Source: Linanthus parryae
Lineage: Eukaryota; Streptophyta; Magnoliopsida; Ericales; Polemoniaceae
Direction: 5' to 3'
Assembly: GCA_023055425.1 (NCBI GenBank)
Contig: JALGPY010000001.1
Coordinates: 139,649,368-139,713,367, forward strand
DNA length: 64,000 nucleotides
Shown: positions 1-9,724 of the stretch, in pieces
Layout of the letters: every line of letters begins with the position of its first letter
How positions within the stretch are numbered: position 1 is the stretch's first letter
Notes under the pieces: model-generated
The model's database searches: none
What the model was told of the DNA's origin: nothing
Seen by the model: the letters and a program-made list of their open reading frames with translations, nothing else
Position numbers and translations under genes: made by a program

Positions 1-405
1 GTACGAACGACCCCGATCGAAAAACGCTAATGTTTTCACGTTTCTGGTAACATAGGTTCAAACCAAGTTAGGGAGCTTGTTTTAAACCGTATTTGGATAT
101 ATTTAGTTTGCAAACATATTTAGGAAATTTGAGATTTTTAAAATTTTAAGGTGGGTCATAAAAACTGTTTCACGTAAAATGCCATGTAAAGACGCATTTT
201 TGACGTCAAGTTGTTGAAGAGGCCAATTAAAATTGGCCGCAAGATCTAGAATTGTTTGAACGGTAGAATTTTTACTACAGGACTAAAAGTTTCGTCGTAG
301 TCCATTCCGAGGTTTGGCGAAACTCTTTGGCTACTAGACGAGCCTTGTATCGAGAAACAGTTTCGTTCGGGTTGTATTTTGTGCGAAAAACTCATTTATT
401 TCCTA
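1..405 (-). pseudogene. Ty1/copia reverse transcriptase fragment
   Basis: Read on the minus strand, this stretch spells the N-terminal half of a Copia RT (RVT_2 family) in several frames. In order these are a KWVF-like start with a stop in place of W, then SRYKARLVAK, then MDYDETFSPVVK, then QLDVKNASLHG, then VCKLNISKYGLKQAP near the left edge. In the intact family these motifs surround the template-binding fingers and the first catalytic Asp (LDVKNAFLHG). Several frameshifts and stops separate the blocks, so it is dead. The window edge cuts it on the left. On the right it ends where the duplicated block A begins, and no LTR is visible. It is probably a different Copia copy from those at 11 kb and 61 kb. 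Confidence 0.85.
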
Positions 406-427
406 TTATGTTTGCATGTGGTGGGGT

Positions 428-643
428 TTTTTTTTCTATAAAATTGAAAGTGTTGGTGTTAGTGTCATTTTTCCTAATTACTTTCTTACAATCTTGGCTC
501 CGGATGCAGCTATTTTGTTCTTTTATGTGTTGTTACTGGGTTCCATCTTTCCTAACCCAATTCTCAGCTACATTGTTCGTGAATCTTTAAAGGCTCGTGC
601 TGAAGTTAATTTACATCCATTTCATGATTGTATCTATAATTAA
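428..643 (+). other. Conserved hydrophobic reading frame (exon-like), copy A
   Basis: This is an open frame of about 65 codons ending in TAA at 641-643, with strongly hydrophobic stretches (for example FPNYFLTILAPDAAILFFYV). It has an almost identical counterpart at 15,750-15,960; I count about four amino-acid differences in about 64 residues, fewer than the surrounding non-coding DNA would suggest. There is no convincing start codon in the shared part, so if it is coding it is an internal or terminal exon. A pyrimidine-rich TTGCAG acceptor-like site follows at about 990, also shared. I do not recognise the family. Confidence 0.4.
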
Positions 644-1224
644 TGACAGTGAGAAATCGATGGATGTGAATGATTTACTTTGAGAAACGACATATATATT
701 AGGATGCTAGCTAGGTATGAAATTGGATTTGTTAATTACTGTTGTTCTTATTTACTGTCGCCACCAGTTCTAACCCCTATCATTTTAAACTGATTCACGC
801 AATTGAAGTTACGGCAGTAACTGCTTTCCCTTTAACATGGTGATGTGATTATTGAACAAATAGATAACAATTTTCATCCGACATTGCATTTCTTGCTAGT
901 ACTACATGTTCTCTTTTCATTTTCTACACATACTTTTGTGTTTTGTTAAAATAATTTTGTGAAAGTAATGATGTCTTCCCTTGGTGTTGCAGCTCCATGA
1001 GCCTGACAGCAGGGTCTCCTTTAAAGCATGCAATTTTCTGACTTCCTATCCAAAGCTTCTTGCGATATCACCCAAGTGAGCGAGTGTTCTATTGTACAGT
1101 AAGGTCACATAATCGCAAAAGATGCTTGCGCATGAGATTAATAATGTGCTTTTGACTTAGCTTTTGTCCAAAGATATTAATTTAAACAGAAATCAAACCA
1201 AACTTTCACATCTTACATCACTCT

Positions 1225-1735
1225 TTCCCATTTCTTCCATTATTTCATAAGTACAAATAGAACTATCATCCTCACCATTAACAAGTTCAACTATATTATC
1301 TGCCAAACCATTATTTTTTCTGGTCACCCATCTATGAGTGTACACTTTCCAAGAACGTAACTGAAAAATATCGATAAGAAGATACCACTTTCCTTCTTAA
1401 GTGTCTTTCTTTGGACTGCATCAATCAGGGATTGATTATCACCTTCAAAACAAATTCTTGCTTCTGAATTCCACTCATGTGATTTTCGTATAGCTAGTCT
1501 GAGAGCTGAAGTCTCCGCATTGAATGAAGAAACTGCATACTCAAAGCTCCACCACCATTTGACAATTTTGCCAGTATTGTTGTTGATGACCCAACTCAAA
1601 TGAGAGTTTTGTCAAAATATACCAGTCTGCATCATAATTGCATTTCACCCATCCATCTTGAGGAGGACACCATGAACTGTCAGGAGGTCCAGCTTTCTTG
1701 CCATCCTTTGTGGATATCTGATGATTTTCTGGGCT
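1225..1735 (-). pseudogene. LINE-derived RNase H-like (RVT_3) remnant, copy A
   Basis: The minus strand encodes pieces of the RNase H domain found at the C-terminus of plant L1-type LINE ORF2. In order these are a WCPPQDGWVKCNYDAD start containing the first catalytic Asp, then SSFNAETSALRLAI with the catalytic Glu, then FEGDNQSLIDAV with the third acidic residue, then a terminal RKNNGLAD. At least two frameshifts break it, one near 1,600 and one near 1,370. The same remnant at 16,640-17,600 keeps the upstream zf-RVT part, so the LINE insertion predates the duplication. Confidence 0.75.
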
Positions 1736-2274
1736 AGTAGGCTTCCTGAATCTGGGTATAGTATTTTTAGCATCTCATAATCACATAGCTGAGATTAATT
1801 GGAGTGATTGAACAAATAAGCATTTATGGCGGTCCAATTGTGCCAGCAACATGTTCCTATTATTTGAATTGTACCTGTCTCCTTCTTGTTCTGGACACTC
1901 TGCTCCACCACATCTGCTAGACATGCTAGACATTGCTTGAAAAGAGTAGGAGGGTTTTTCTTTCTTTCTTTCACAGGGAACTAGTTATACATTGAGAGGT
2001 TGATGAAGAACTTTCAATGCTCATATTATTTTTTACTGTAATAGCATGTCTCAATAAAAATGTTGAAAATGTCAGTTCTTTAATGTTATGTGACATTTCC
2101 TTTGATATCACAAGTTCGCGATGAAGTAAAATGACATCGAAGGAAATTGAGCGGGAACCTTCATTACTTGCTATGACACGAGTAATTACGAGACTCTATA
2201 ACAAGTGTTGGGTTATTCAAGTGTGCTCAACCATGTGTCTACTGTGAGTGTATGTATTCATCCACTTAACGTGA

Positions 2275-2609
2275 CTTATATTATATAAGTCTTATAACTC
2301 AGTGCATTTTTTTAGTAACAAACTTAGAAATAACTTGATTATCTACTTCAAATCTGCACTGCAGTTCTCTATAATCAAATATGTTTCCTCTTGGCTGTAT
2401 AACTATTCAACGAGTGTAGGATGGATTCTCATAAGTGCTAATGTAGCAGCTGACACATTAGCAAAATCCGTTAGAAGCATTTAAAAAATAGGGAGGCAAA
2501 GTTTAGATTAGTTGTTGAGGAGGAGAAAAAGCTTTGTAATGTTGGTGTTTAGCTCTTAATGAATTTCTTTTGGTAAGAAAATTGGTAATCATTCGTTGAG
2601 CATGCAGAA
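2275..2609. other. Private insertion in copy A
   Basis: Flanking bases run continuously in copy B (joined at about 17,980), so about 335 bp here are an insertion in A or a deletion in B. I find no clear terminal inverted repeats or target duplication. A short plus-strand frame ending ANVAADTLAK resembles the C-terminal end of an RVT_3 RNase H, which suggests that it may be another retroelement scrap. Confidence 0.4.
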
Positions 2610-3591
2610 ATAAAAACAATGTGAAATGCTAAGGGTGTTCGGAATCATTCTTTGAGCATGACGACAGGCGATAAGCCTTCATTTTGCAAACATGTCCTCA
2701 TTCTTGCTAACATGAACTTATATTTTAGTCAACAAAATGAGAGTAATGAATTGGATTTTAGTGACCTTTTTCTAACTATAAAATTGTGAAATTGGAAATG
2801 AGAGTAATGGATTGGATTTGCAGATAAAACACGGACTCAAGAAGATTCAGAGAGCTAGGTATTGTTTAAGTTTATGTAGTCAGTTTGTTTACATAGTCAT
2901 TATTAGTCTCCCCACATTACATTGTTATACGTCTTCTGCTTACTGGATGAATGGTTTACGCAGTCAATTTGTTTACATAGTCATTATAAGTCTCTCAAGA
3001 TTACATGGTTATACATCTTCAGTTTAGTTGGTGAATTCAGAAAAGGTATGTCAATTTGTTAGAGTGGCCAAAACTGCATTGGTGGTTTCCAACTTTCCAT
3101 GTTTTGGTTTTTGTTACAATTTAATACAAAACTTTTTCATTTCAAAACACATCTGGTACTTACATTTTGTTTTTGTTTCAATCTAGTACACAATGATAAT
3201 TATGCCCTCAAAATTTCTCACTCTTGCCCACGACTATTTTTATCACATAGAGGTGATTATCATTATCATATCAAGTTTGAATCCATGAACAAAAAGCTCA
3301 CGTGTATGCAAAACTACTCGCACGTTGTACTACACCATTGTAATAAATATTTTCTCGTGGAGATGGGACACCGGTTTCGACCATTCTGGGAGCTTGATAA
3401 TGAGTTTGTTTAGTGACATTAAAGTAAGGAATGGGAAACAGAGTTGGGTATCAATCGCACTATATCAATAAGAGGCATCAAATTAATGCTATTTGGATCT
3501 TGGTGGCCTTTTCCCTGTTAACATTGTGTATTTCTTGGGTTGCATTAGAGCTTTATAGCTACTTTCTACGGCTTTTAGTGCAATCTACGCG

Positions 3592-4170
3592 CAGGCCCGT
3601 CCCTAGTGCAAGGCCAAATTTGGTTAGGGCCTCCATTTTATAACAACAAGAGGATTATTCATATAGTAATATATTTCCTAATTAATCTAACATAGTTAAT
3701 CCAATAATTTTCCATCAAAATTCTAAGCAACAACTTAATTTCATAGCGGAAATCTCATGCACACCCTCATCGCACTAGCTTATGATATTCCTTTATTTAC
3801 TGCTCTAATTTCTATTAACCTATTAAATTTTCTTTAATTATATTTTGCTTTCATTTACATTCTTTTCATATACGTACATATTTTGTTTCATTCTCTATTT
3901 TAAAAGATTGAGTTACTGGAAAGAAAATATAAGATGTGAGATTGAACTTATATTGGGTTATTTGATTCATTTAGTCAATAAGTCTTATTGAAAGAAACTG
4001 TGATGGAAAATGGGTGCTAGCTCGCTGGTAGAGCGTTTGAATCCCCGGCATGAATTCCCGGGTTCGAAGCCGGCTATATGATGTAGTTCTAAGAAAAACA
4101 GTGATAACATGTTTAAGAGGATCATACAACAAACTCGCCTAGGGCCTCATAAAAGCTAGAGACGGCCATG
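3592..4170. mobile_element. Non-autonomous hAT element
   Basis: The element is flanked by a perfect 8-bp target duplication, TCTACGCG, at 3,584-3,591 and 4,171-4,178. Its ends are imperfect inverted repeats: CAGGCCCGTCCCTAG on the left, and CATGGCCGTCTCTAG when the right end is read inward. Related sequence at about 6,800 contains the target once with no insertion, which acts as an empty site. An 8-bp duplication and CA-starting termini fit the hAT superfamily. There is no transposase reading frame, so it depends on an autonomous partner. Confidence 0.85.
4011..4078 (+). other. tRNA-like sequence (tRNA-Ala-like; possible SINE head)
   Basis: An A-box-like TAGCTCGCTGGTAGAGCG starts at 4,018 and a B-box GGTTCGAAGCC lies at 4,061-4,071, about 28-30 bp apart as in an RNA polymerase III internal promoter. 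The ends resemble plant tRNA-Ala (GGGTG..TAGCTC and CCGGGTTCGA). The anticodon arm is degenerate, so this is not a working tRNA. It lies inside the hAT element at 3,592-4,170. It may be a nested SINE or a tRNA pseudogene; I see no clear 3' tail or target duplication of its own. Confidence 0.55.
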
Positions 4171-4178
4171 TCTACGCG

Positions 4179-4660
4179 TCAGTTGTGTCTATTGCATGAG
4201 TAGGTGGTGTTTACCTGAGCATGTATCTACTATGAGTGCATGTGATCGTCCGTACAACATGAATGTTTGTTACAAGTTTCGCTGATTAGAATAATAGTTT
4301 GTAGTTGAATTACGAATGGATAAAGGATTATTAGAGTTAGTTGATGTCATTCTTTAAAAATGTGATATGTAATATAGGCCTTCATGTTCCTTTAGACACG
4401 TGAACTTATGTCTTCCTCAACCGATCTCTTGTAGGATATCAAGCGGAAGGTGTTACGAGATTTTTTCCCTCTTATGGAATTGTGAAATTGGAGGAAACTA
4501 AATCGATCCTCGAGATGGTAGTGAAAGATGTCATCTAGGAAATGATGGACATGCACAAGGCCGGAATCGGTGGTTTGACATAAAAAAAGCTGCGCGTCGA
4601 AGACGAAAGCTGTATAATAGAAAAATTGGTAAACTCCTGATAGAAGCATGTGAGAAGAGA
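4179..4660. repeat. Dispersed repeat unit, copy 1
   Basis: This sequence is shared with 6,797-7,258 and about 60,210-60,720. It starts around TGTCTATTGCATGAGTAGG and ends around TCCTGATAGAAGC. All three are in the same orientation, and all end where another element or unrelated DNA begins. A shorter relative occurs in the 2,200-2,280 and 17,920-17,970 stretches. No conserved reading frame runs through the copies, so I treat it as non-coding. Confidence 0.7.
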
Positions 4661-5414
4661 ATGACGATAATAATTTACGATTCTATCCCGCAAGGATCCC
4701 GTCGCTCAAACTGGTCTTTCAATAGAAATCAACTAGTGTTGCGGTAATTACTGCTTCAAATGTTTTCAGATAAGATCTTAAAAGGCATCTATCCAATGGG
4801 CGATCGGAGCGACCTAGACTGGACCTCCATAATCTTTCTCCTTTGGTCGAAGGTATTTTTATTTTATTAGTGAAATTCTAAAACAATTACACAACATTTT
4901 ATGGTTGTGTTACTTTTGACTCTATACTATTTTTAGCGACTCAAAAACGGATGTTTCAGCTGAGGTATGCAATCATCCTTATCATGGACGCAAAGCAAAC
5001 ACACTAGAAGAACAAATTCTAATACTGAAATTAAACGCAAGCAAAGCTCCTTACAGAAACAATGACAAGGTTATATGCTCCGTGGAAACAAGGATGCTCG
5101 CGAATGTTCACAAGAATGCTTTCACCAGTAGCACCGTTTACTAAATAGCGAAGTACTACACCTATAGTGATGAAAACTTATTGAAAGATCTTATGTCATA
5201 CGAAAATGCCAAAAACAGCCTCATGGACCATGACTGTGCTTTAGACCCAGTTTTCACTTTTGGAGTCATAGCTCAAGATGAATTGCTATGGGATGAACGA
5301 AAATCTGTAAAGACAACTGTGAGAGAAGAGAGATTCCCATACATTTAGACTTGACCTGATCAAGGTCGTGTCGTGTCAGGATAGAGAAATCATACTTGCC
5401 TAGGCTCACTGAAG
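4661..5414. other. Unassigned AT-rich sequence
   Basis: I see no conserved coding frame, terminal repeat or RNA gene in this stretch. It precedes the kinase fragment and may be decayed intron or upstream sequence of that gene. Confidence 0.4.
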
Positions 5415-5560
5415 ATAAAGAATCGACAACTTACATTCTTGGAGGTCAAATGATTTCCAGCCGGTTGTTGGGAAAGGTGGATTTGGAACAATTTTACATG
5501 TATAGTTAGGGGAGACCCAAGTTGCTGTGAAGATCCAGCAGAAACTTCATCAGTGAATTA
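5415..5560 (+). pseudogene. Receptor-like kinase fragment (glycine-rich loop)
   Basis: On the plus strand, NRQLTFLEVK is followed in another frame by DFQPVVGKGGFGTILHV, a stop, then TQVAVKI. These match the start of a plant receptor-kinase catalytic domain in order: the juxtamembrane 'R.(F/L)T..EV' motif, the GKGGFGT ATP loop at about 5,466-5,490 and the VAVK lysine at 5,521-5,532. The spacing is right for subdomains I-II. The wording is closest to malectin-like LRR receptor kinases. A frameshift, a stop at about 5,500 and the absence of all later subdomains make it a relic exon. Confidence 0.65.
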
Positions 5561-5639
5561 AAAATCGCACAAATATGTGTAATAGTATCATTTTTAGCGT
5601 GTCCAAAACCTTGTTCGCGATGTTCGTATCGGCATCCAA

Positions 5640-6500
5640 AGGTCCCATTGGAGATTAAAATTGATGTCGTGCAGAGATCAAAAAGGACACAAAAGGAAAA
5701 TGAAGACCAACGGAGGGGAGGGGATGCCTCTTATATGGTGCAAAACTACTGACTAATTCTTCAGGTTTGAATACTGTAAGAGTGTAAGGTAAAAAACTTT
5801 GTATGACAATGATAGACATTAGTATCCAAAAACTCAAACTCTTCAAGAAAACAAAACCAATATAACATTGACCGTCACAAACAAGCCAGGAAATTCCCAA
5901 AGACATCAAAAGTACAGGGCACAATCACTAAGAGGTGTCAACTATATGATGGCTTTGGCAGAGTATTGTCAAGCTTCTTGTAACATTCTAGATAAATATT
6001 TAATTACAAATGTTACAGATTTACAAATTCCAGGAGGCTGTGGAATCAAAATTGTAAAAATATATGTAATCGTACCACTTCAGGCGTGTTGGAAGATGTA
6101 TAACCTTGTTTGCTTGGTGATGGTACCCGCATTGACAGGTCTCATTGGAGATTATAATTGATGTCCTGCACAGAACAGGAAGAGGAAAAGCAAAAACAAA
6201 TAAGTTCTGTGTATGGTACTTCATAAATAAATCTTGTACTTCCCTTCACCTGTAGGTGCAAAACAACTGACTAAATCTTCAGGTTTGGTTTTTTCAAGCA
6301 TATCTTCTTCTATAGATAAGACAGCCCAACCTCTAGAGCATACTTTGCCAAATCTGATTGCTAATATGTTTTTATCATTTCTATTTTTTAAAATTTCCCA
6401 TCGGATGAAGCAACAGTCAGAGTCACAGTGAGCATTTTTTTTTTTTTGAAAGAGTCCCAGTGAGCAATATACTATAGCAAAAGTCTTAAAAAACAATTAA
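5640..6500 (-). other. Two diverged copies of an unidentified exon-like sequence
   Basis: Minus-strand frames at 5,655-5,800 and 6,150-6,330 share a KPE(E/D)LVS(S/C)FAP peptide followed by similar downstream sequence ending near GGACCCATTGGAG or its equivalent. The two are about 500 bp apart in the same orientation, so this looks like a local tandem duplication. The distal one has the longer frame (about 91 codons, starting near 6,496). I do not recognise the protein and the shared part is short. It could be a remnant of a host gene. Confidence 0.35.
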
Positions 6501-6600
6501 AATATTGTTTTTTTAAGATTTTTTCTTTATTTGGTTTTTTAGACACTGTTGTTGTTTCATCTCCCAAACATGTTTGAATTGATTTTTTTAGTGCTTCAAA

Positions 6601-6620
6601 AGAGCACCACGTGGTGCTCT
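6601..6620. repeat. Perfect 20-bp palindrome with a G-box core
   Basis: AGAGCACCACGTGGTGCTCT equals its own reverse complement and contains CACGTG at the centre. A second near-palindrome, CACTTA-A-TAAGTG, follows at about 6,651-6,663. No gene start is nearby, so I cannot assign regulatory use. Confidence 0.8.
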
Positions 6621-6699
6621 ACATTCAATGGTTGTGTGCCAATCACTTAATAAGTGGTAGGCCCCACTGATAGCTTGTATAAATGGAGGACTTTAATTG

Positions 6700-7258
6700 G
6701 ACATCCAATTGGTTTGCATTAGAGCTTAAAGTCCTCCCATGGGGGAGGAGTTACAGGTGCATGGAAATAAGGTTTATAACTATTTTATATGTCTTTTAGT
6801 GCAATCTACGCGTCATTCGTGTCTATTGCATGAGTAGGTGGTGTTTACTCGAGCATGTATCTACTATGACTGCATGTGATCATTCGTTCAACATGAATGT
6901 TTGTTACAATTTTCGTTGATTAGAATAATAGTTTGTAGTTTGAATTAACGAATGGATAAAAGATTATTAGAGGTAATCGATGTCATTCTTAAAAAATGTG
7001 ACATGTAATATAGGCCTTCATCTTCCTTGAGACGATCTCTTGTAGGATATCGAGCGAAAGGTGTTACAAGATTTTTCCACACTTATAGAATTGTGAAATT
7101 AGAGGAAACTAAATCAATCCTCGAGATGGTTGTGAAAGATGTCATCTAGGAATAGATGGACATGCAGAAGGCCGGAATCGGTGGTTTGCCAAATAAAAAT
7201 GATGCAAGTCGAAGCTGAATGCTGTATAATAGAAAAATTTGTAAAATCCTGATAGAAA
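6700..7258. repeat. Dispersed repeat unit, copy 2
   Basis: This aligns with 3,530-3,591 plus 4,171-4,660 of copy A and with about 60,060-60,720. It has an uninterrupted TCTACGCG where copy A carries the hAT element, so it serves as an empty site. It ends at the start of the Ty3 LTR-like sequence near 7,259. Confidence 0.7.
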
Positions 7259-7640
7259 CATGATACGGGTATGTATCGGGACACAGACACAGGCCCGAGA
7301 TGGGGAACACGCGAACGAGTCGCACCAGGCTATCTCAAGGACTACGTCACGAAGTATTTTCGTATTTATTTATTTATTTTATTTTACGACGTTGTTAGTT
7401 AACGGAGTTGAGTTTTCTTTTCGGTTCTTTCCTGGCCCATGTGAGTGAACCGACTAGGTCTAGGTTTGCATTATTTAAACACTTGTAGTTTTCAGTTTAT
7501 TTTATCAGATGATTGAGAAAGAATTTCTTCATTTGATCAAACGCCAGTTGATTAAAACAGCGCGATAGGCTATAAGCTACTTATGAGTTTTGTCGATTTC
7601 TCATAAAAATCGTCAACCCGATACCTTTGTGTATTAAATT
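7259..7640 (+). mobile_element. Probable 5' LTR of a Ty3/gypsy element
   Basis: This stretch lies between repeat copy 2 and a primer-binding-site-like TTGGTGCTTTCATTGA at about 7,639, in the place a 5' LTR should occupy upstream of the gag remains at 7,888. It starts near TGATACGGG. No 3' LTR copy exists in the window, so both ends are inferred from context and not from a repeat alignment. Confidence 0.5.
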
Positions 7641-7887
7641 GGTGCTTTCATTGATCCCGACAGACAAGAAACTGCGCCGTCTACCCACAAACAAAACCAT
7701 CGCCACAACCAAGCAGCTTGTTTTCTTTCTGTCTTTTTCCGCCGGACACCTCTAAACCTCGCCAAAAACAATTCCTTTACCTTTTGTTTCTCTCTCTAAA
7801 TCTGCACAACCCTCCCCCACAGCCTCACGTTGCTTTGTAATTTTCAACGCTAGCCTTCCTTCACATCAACCACAACAGCTTGCTACG

Positions 7888-9003
7888 ATGTTAACACCCA
7901 AAGAAACCTCTGTGGAGTCTCTCCACGAACTCATAACATCACTCGCGGAGGAGCTAAAAGCCATGGACGCCAGATTGGAGAGGAGGTTTGCTAGCCTCGA
8001 GGCTAGGTTACCAGCCTCCACCCCACCGGCGATGTCCCAGCCACCTCCTGCGGCGCAATCAACCACGGCTCACCCACATGTTACGCGGGTTCTTCCAGGC
8101 ATAGGCATCACCGCCCAGTTTAGCGACAACCCCGCTGCCGTGCTCGACCCCGCCACAGATCGCAACCCGGCGTACTTGCAGGTCCGGGTCAAGGGCAAAT
8201 CAGACCCTCACAGCCGCCATGGCCACCGGACACAGGCCACAGTACCCACACGTTCCTCTGCACGATGAAGCTGCGACCATTCGCCGACGGGACATTCAAG
8301 GTCAGCGCTGGACAGCCCACGGGGACGGTTACGGGGATGACGACGACCCGTTCGATTCCGACCCCGATGATTTCTGTTACGAAAATCGCCACGGCCGTCG
8401 CACAGCACCGGTTCCAGATAGAAATGGTCCGAAGCTACGAATGGAGGCTCCCCGCTTTTCAGGTATTGACCCGCATACCTGGAAATTTAAAGTTCAAGAA
8501 TATTATGCGTATTATCGAATTACACCGGTGGGACGGCTTCAGTTAGTTGGTGTGCTGTTAGAGGGTGAAGGCGATGAATGGTTCTGTTATTGGTGGAACA
8601 ATTTCGGGTTTGTCAGCTGGGACGCATTCTTACAGGAAGTACAAGTGCGGTTTGAGTCCAACTATTATCATGACTACTTTGGCCAATCAGCCAAGTTGCG
8701 ACAGTAGACAACTGTAGTTGTGTATCAGGCAGAGTTTGAGAAGCTACTAAACAAGACTGGATCGACATCCGACGACCAGTTGATTTCCCTATTTGCTTCG
8801 GGTTCGAAAGACCCGCTGGGGCGTGAATTGGGACTACGCCATCCTAGTTCGCTAACGGAGGCCTTTTTACTTGCTCGTGAGCTCGAAGCCATTCGATCTC
8901 CCCGCCAGCACATGCCATTACCGTGGCTCAGCCGGTTACTTCCGCCGTTCCCTCAGCTCAGTCTCCATCCACAACACATCGTCTCACCCCAGTTGAACGT
9001 CAG
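7888..9003 (+). pseudogene. Ty3/gypsy gag remnant
   Basis: The fragment starts with an ATG at 7,888 and a short coiled-coil N-terminus (LEERF-type heptads). It changes frame between about 8,205 and 8,268, then encodes the gag core: PRFSGIDPHTWKFKVQEYY, then GDEWFCYWW, then RFESNYYHDYFGQ. An in-frame TAG lies at 8,705-8,707, followed by VYQAEFEKLLNK and SLTEAFLLARELEAI. Near 8,920 the frame shifts again, and HRLTPVERQ, normally just before the zinc knuckle, is the last gag-like peptide. At about 9,003 gag stops and an LRR sequence begins. No protease or pol follows. A Ty3 element is clear; the lineage is not. Confidence 0.85.
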
Positions 9004-9724
9004 GACATTAACCCATTTGCATATATCCGAGTGCTTACTTCTACAGCATATGCCCCCAGCTCTATCAGACCTGATTCAACTGAAGGTCCTCAAGGGATTT
9101 CATGTCGGAGAACCCAGCCCGCAACGCAAATCATGTACTCTCCAGAATTTGACCAAACTTTCTAAACTCGTGAAGCTACACATCATCGCCAGCGTCAAAG
9201 GATTTCCAAATACTGATCAATTAACTCAACTGCAAAAGTTCGAATCCCTGGACAAGCTAGTAATTACTTGGAGAAAGAGACCAAGTAAAACACGCGATGA
9301 TGATAAATCAATAACGTCATCTGCTACTACAGTAAGAAAAACCTTGACATGTAGTGAAGACCCCTCCACACTCTGTGGAGGGGATCAACGGCAATTTTCA
9401 TCTTGCTTGGTCACACTAGACCTTCGGTGTGTTCCCAATACTGTAACTCGCGATTGGTTAAATCCAGTTGTTTTCAAAGGTCTGAAAAGGCTCTACATAA
9501 GAGGTGGGGATTTTTCTGATCTAGGACAAAGGTTGGAGGGTGAACCGGAAGAGGAAATTGCGAAAGAAAAACAGTGGACAGTAAAGGCATTGCGGCTCAA
9601 GTACTTAAGCGAGTTGAAGATCGACAAGAGTGAACTGGACAGTTTGTTTCCGGAACTAGTGATCCTTGAGGACGAGCACTGCTCAAAAATCACTTCCTCA
9701 AGTGGTGGTATATTCTATTATTGA
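8720..9724 (+). CDS. Chimeric ORF: gag C-terminal part joined to the LRR end of an NLR (RPP13-like protein 4 type)
   Basis: One open frame of about 334 codons ends with TGA at 9,722-9,724. Roughly residues 1-65 are gag, about residues 66-94 are gag DNA read out of frame, and from about residue 95 (base 9,003) it is a leucine-rich-repeat tail. LRR landmarks are LTHLHISECLLLQHMP, LIQLKVLKGFHVG, CTLQNLTKLSKLVKL, FKGLKRLYIRGGDF and VKALRLKYLSELKID. This order matches the C-terminus of RPP13-like protein 4 proteins, plant NLRs that sense pathogen effectors. The NB-ARC and N-terminal parts are absent. The LRR part is about 240 residues with no internal stop. Expression and function are unknown, and a truncated pseudogene is the safest reading. 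Confidence 0.75.
   Translation: MYQAEFEKLLNKTGSTSDDQLISLFASGSKDPLGRELGLRHPSSLTEAFLLARELEAIRSPRQHMPLPWLSRLLPPFPQLSLHPQHIVSPQLNVRTLTHLHISECLLLQHMPPALSDLIQLKVLKGFHVGEPSPQRKSCTLQNLTKLSKLVKLHIIASVKGFPNTDQLTQLQKFESLDKLVITWRKRPSKTRDDDKSITSSATTVRKTLTCSEDPSTLCGGDQRQFSSCLVTLDLRCVPNTVTRDWLNPVVFKGLKRLYIRGGDFSDLGQRLEGEPEEEIAKEKQWTVKALRLKYLSELKIDKSELDSLFPELVILEDEHCSKITSSSGGIFYY

Larger units (their letters stand above)
425..4660. repeat. Duplicated block, copy A
   Basis: Bases 425-3,240 align collinearly with 15,741-18,740, and 3,430-4,660 align with about 59,960-60,720. The two copies are direct duplicates, and copy B was later split by the 40.8-kb retrotransposon nest. Divergence looks like roughly 10-15% with many small indels. 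Copy A has two private insertions: about 335 bp at 2,275-2,609, and a hAT element at 3,592-4,170. Copy A also lacks about 260 bp of LINE sequence that copy B keeps at 17,340-17,590. Most of the block is AT-rich, non-coding or decayed sequence; the recognisable pieces are listed separately. Confidence 0.8.

Noticed and set aside
4011..4078. Functional tRNA gene
   Set aside because: A and B boxes are recognisable but the anticodon arm and acceptor pairing are degenerate.
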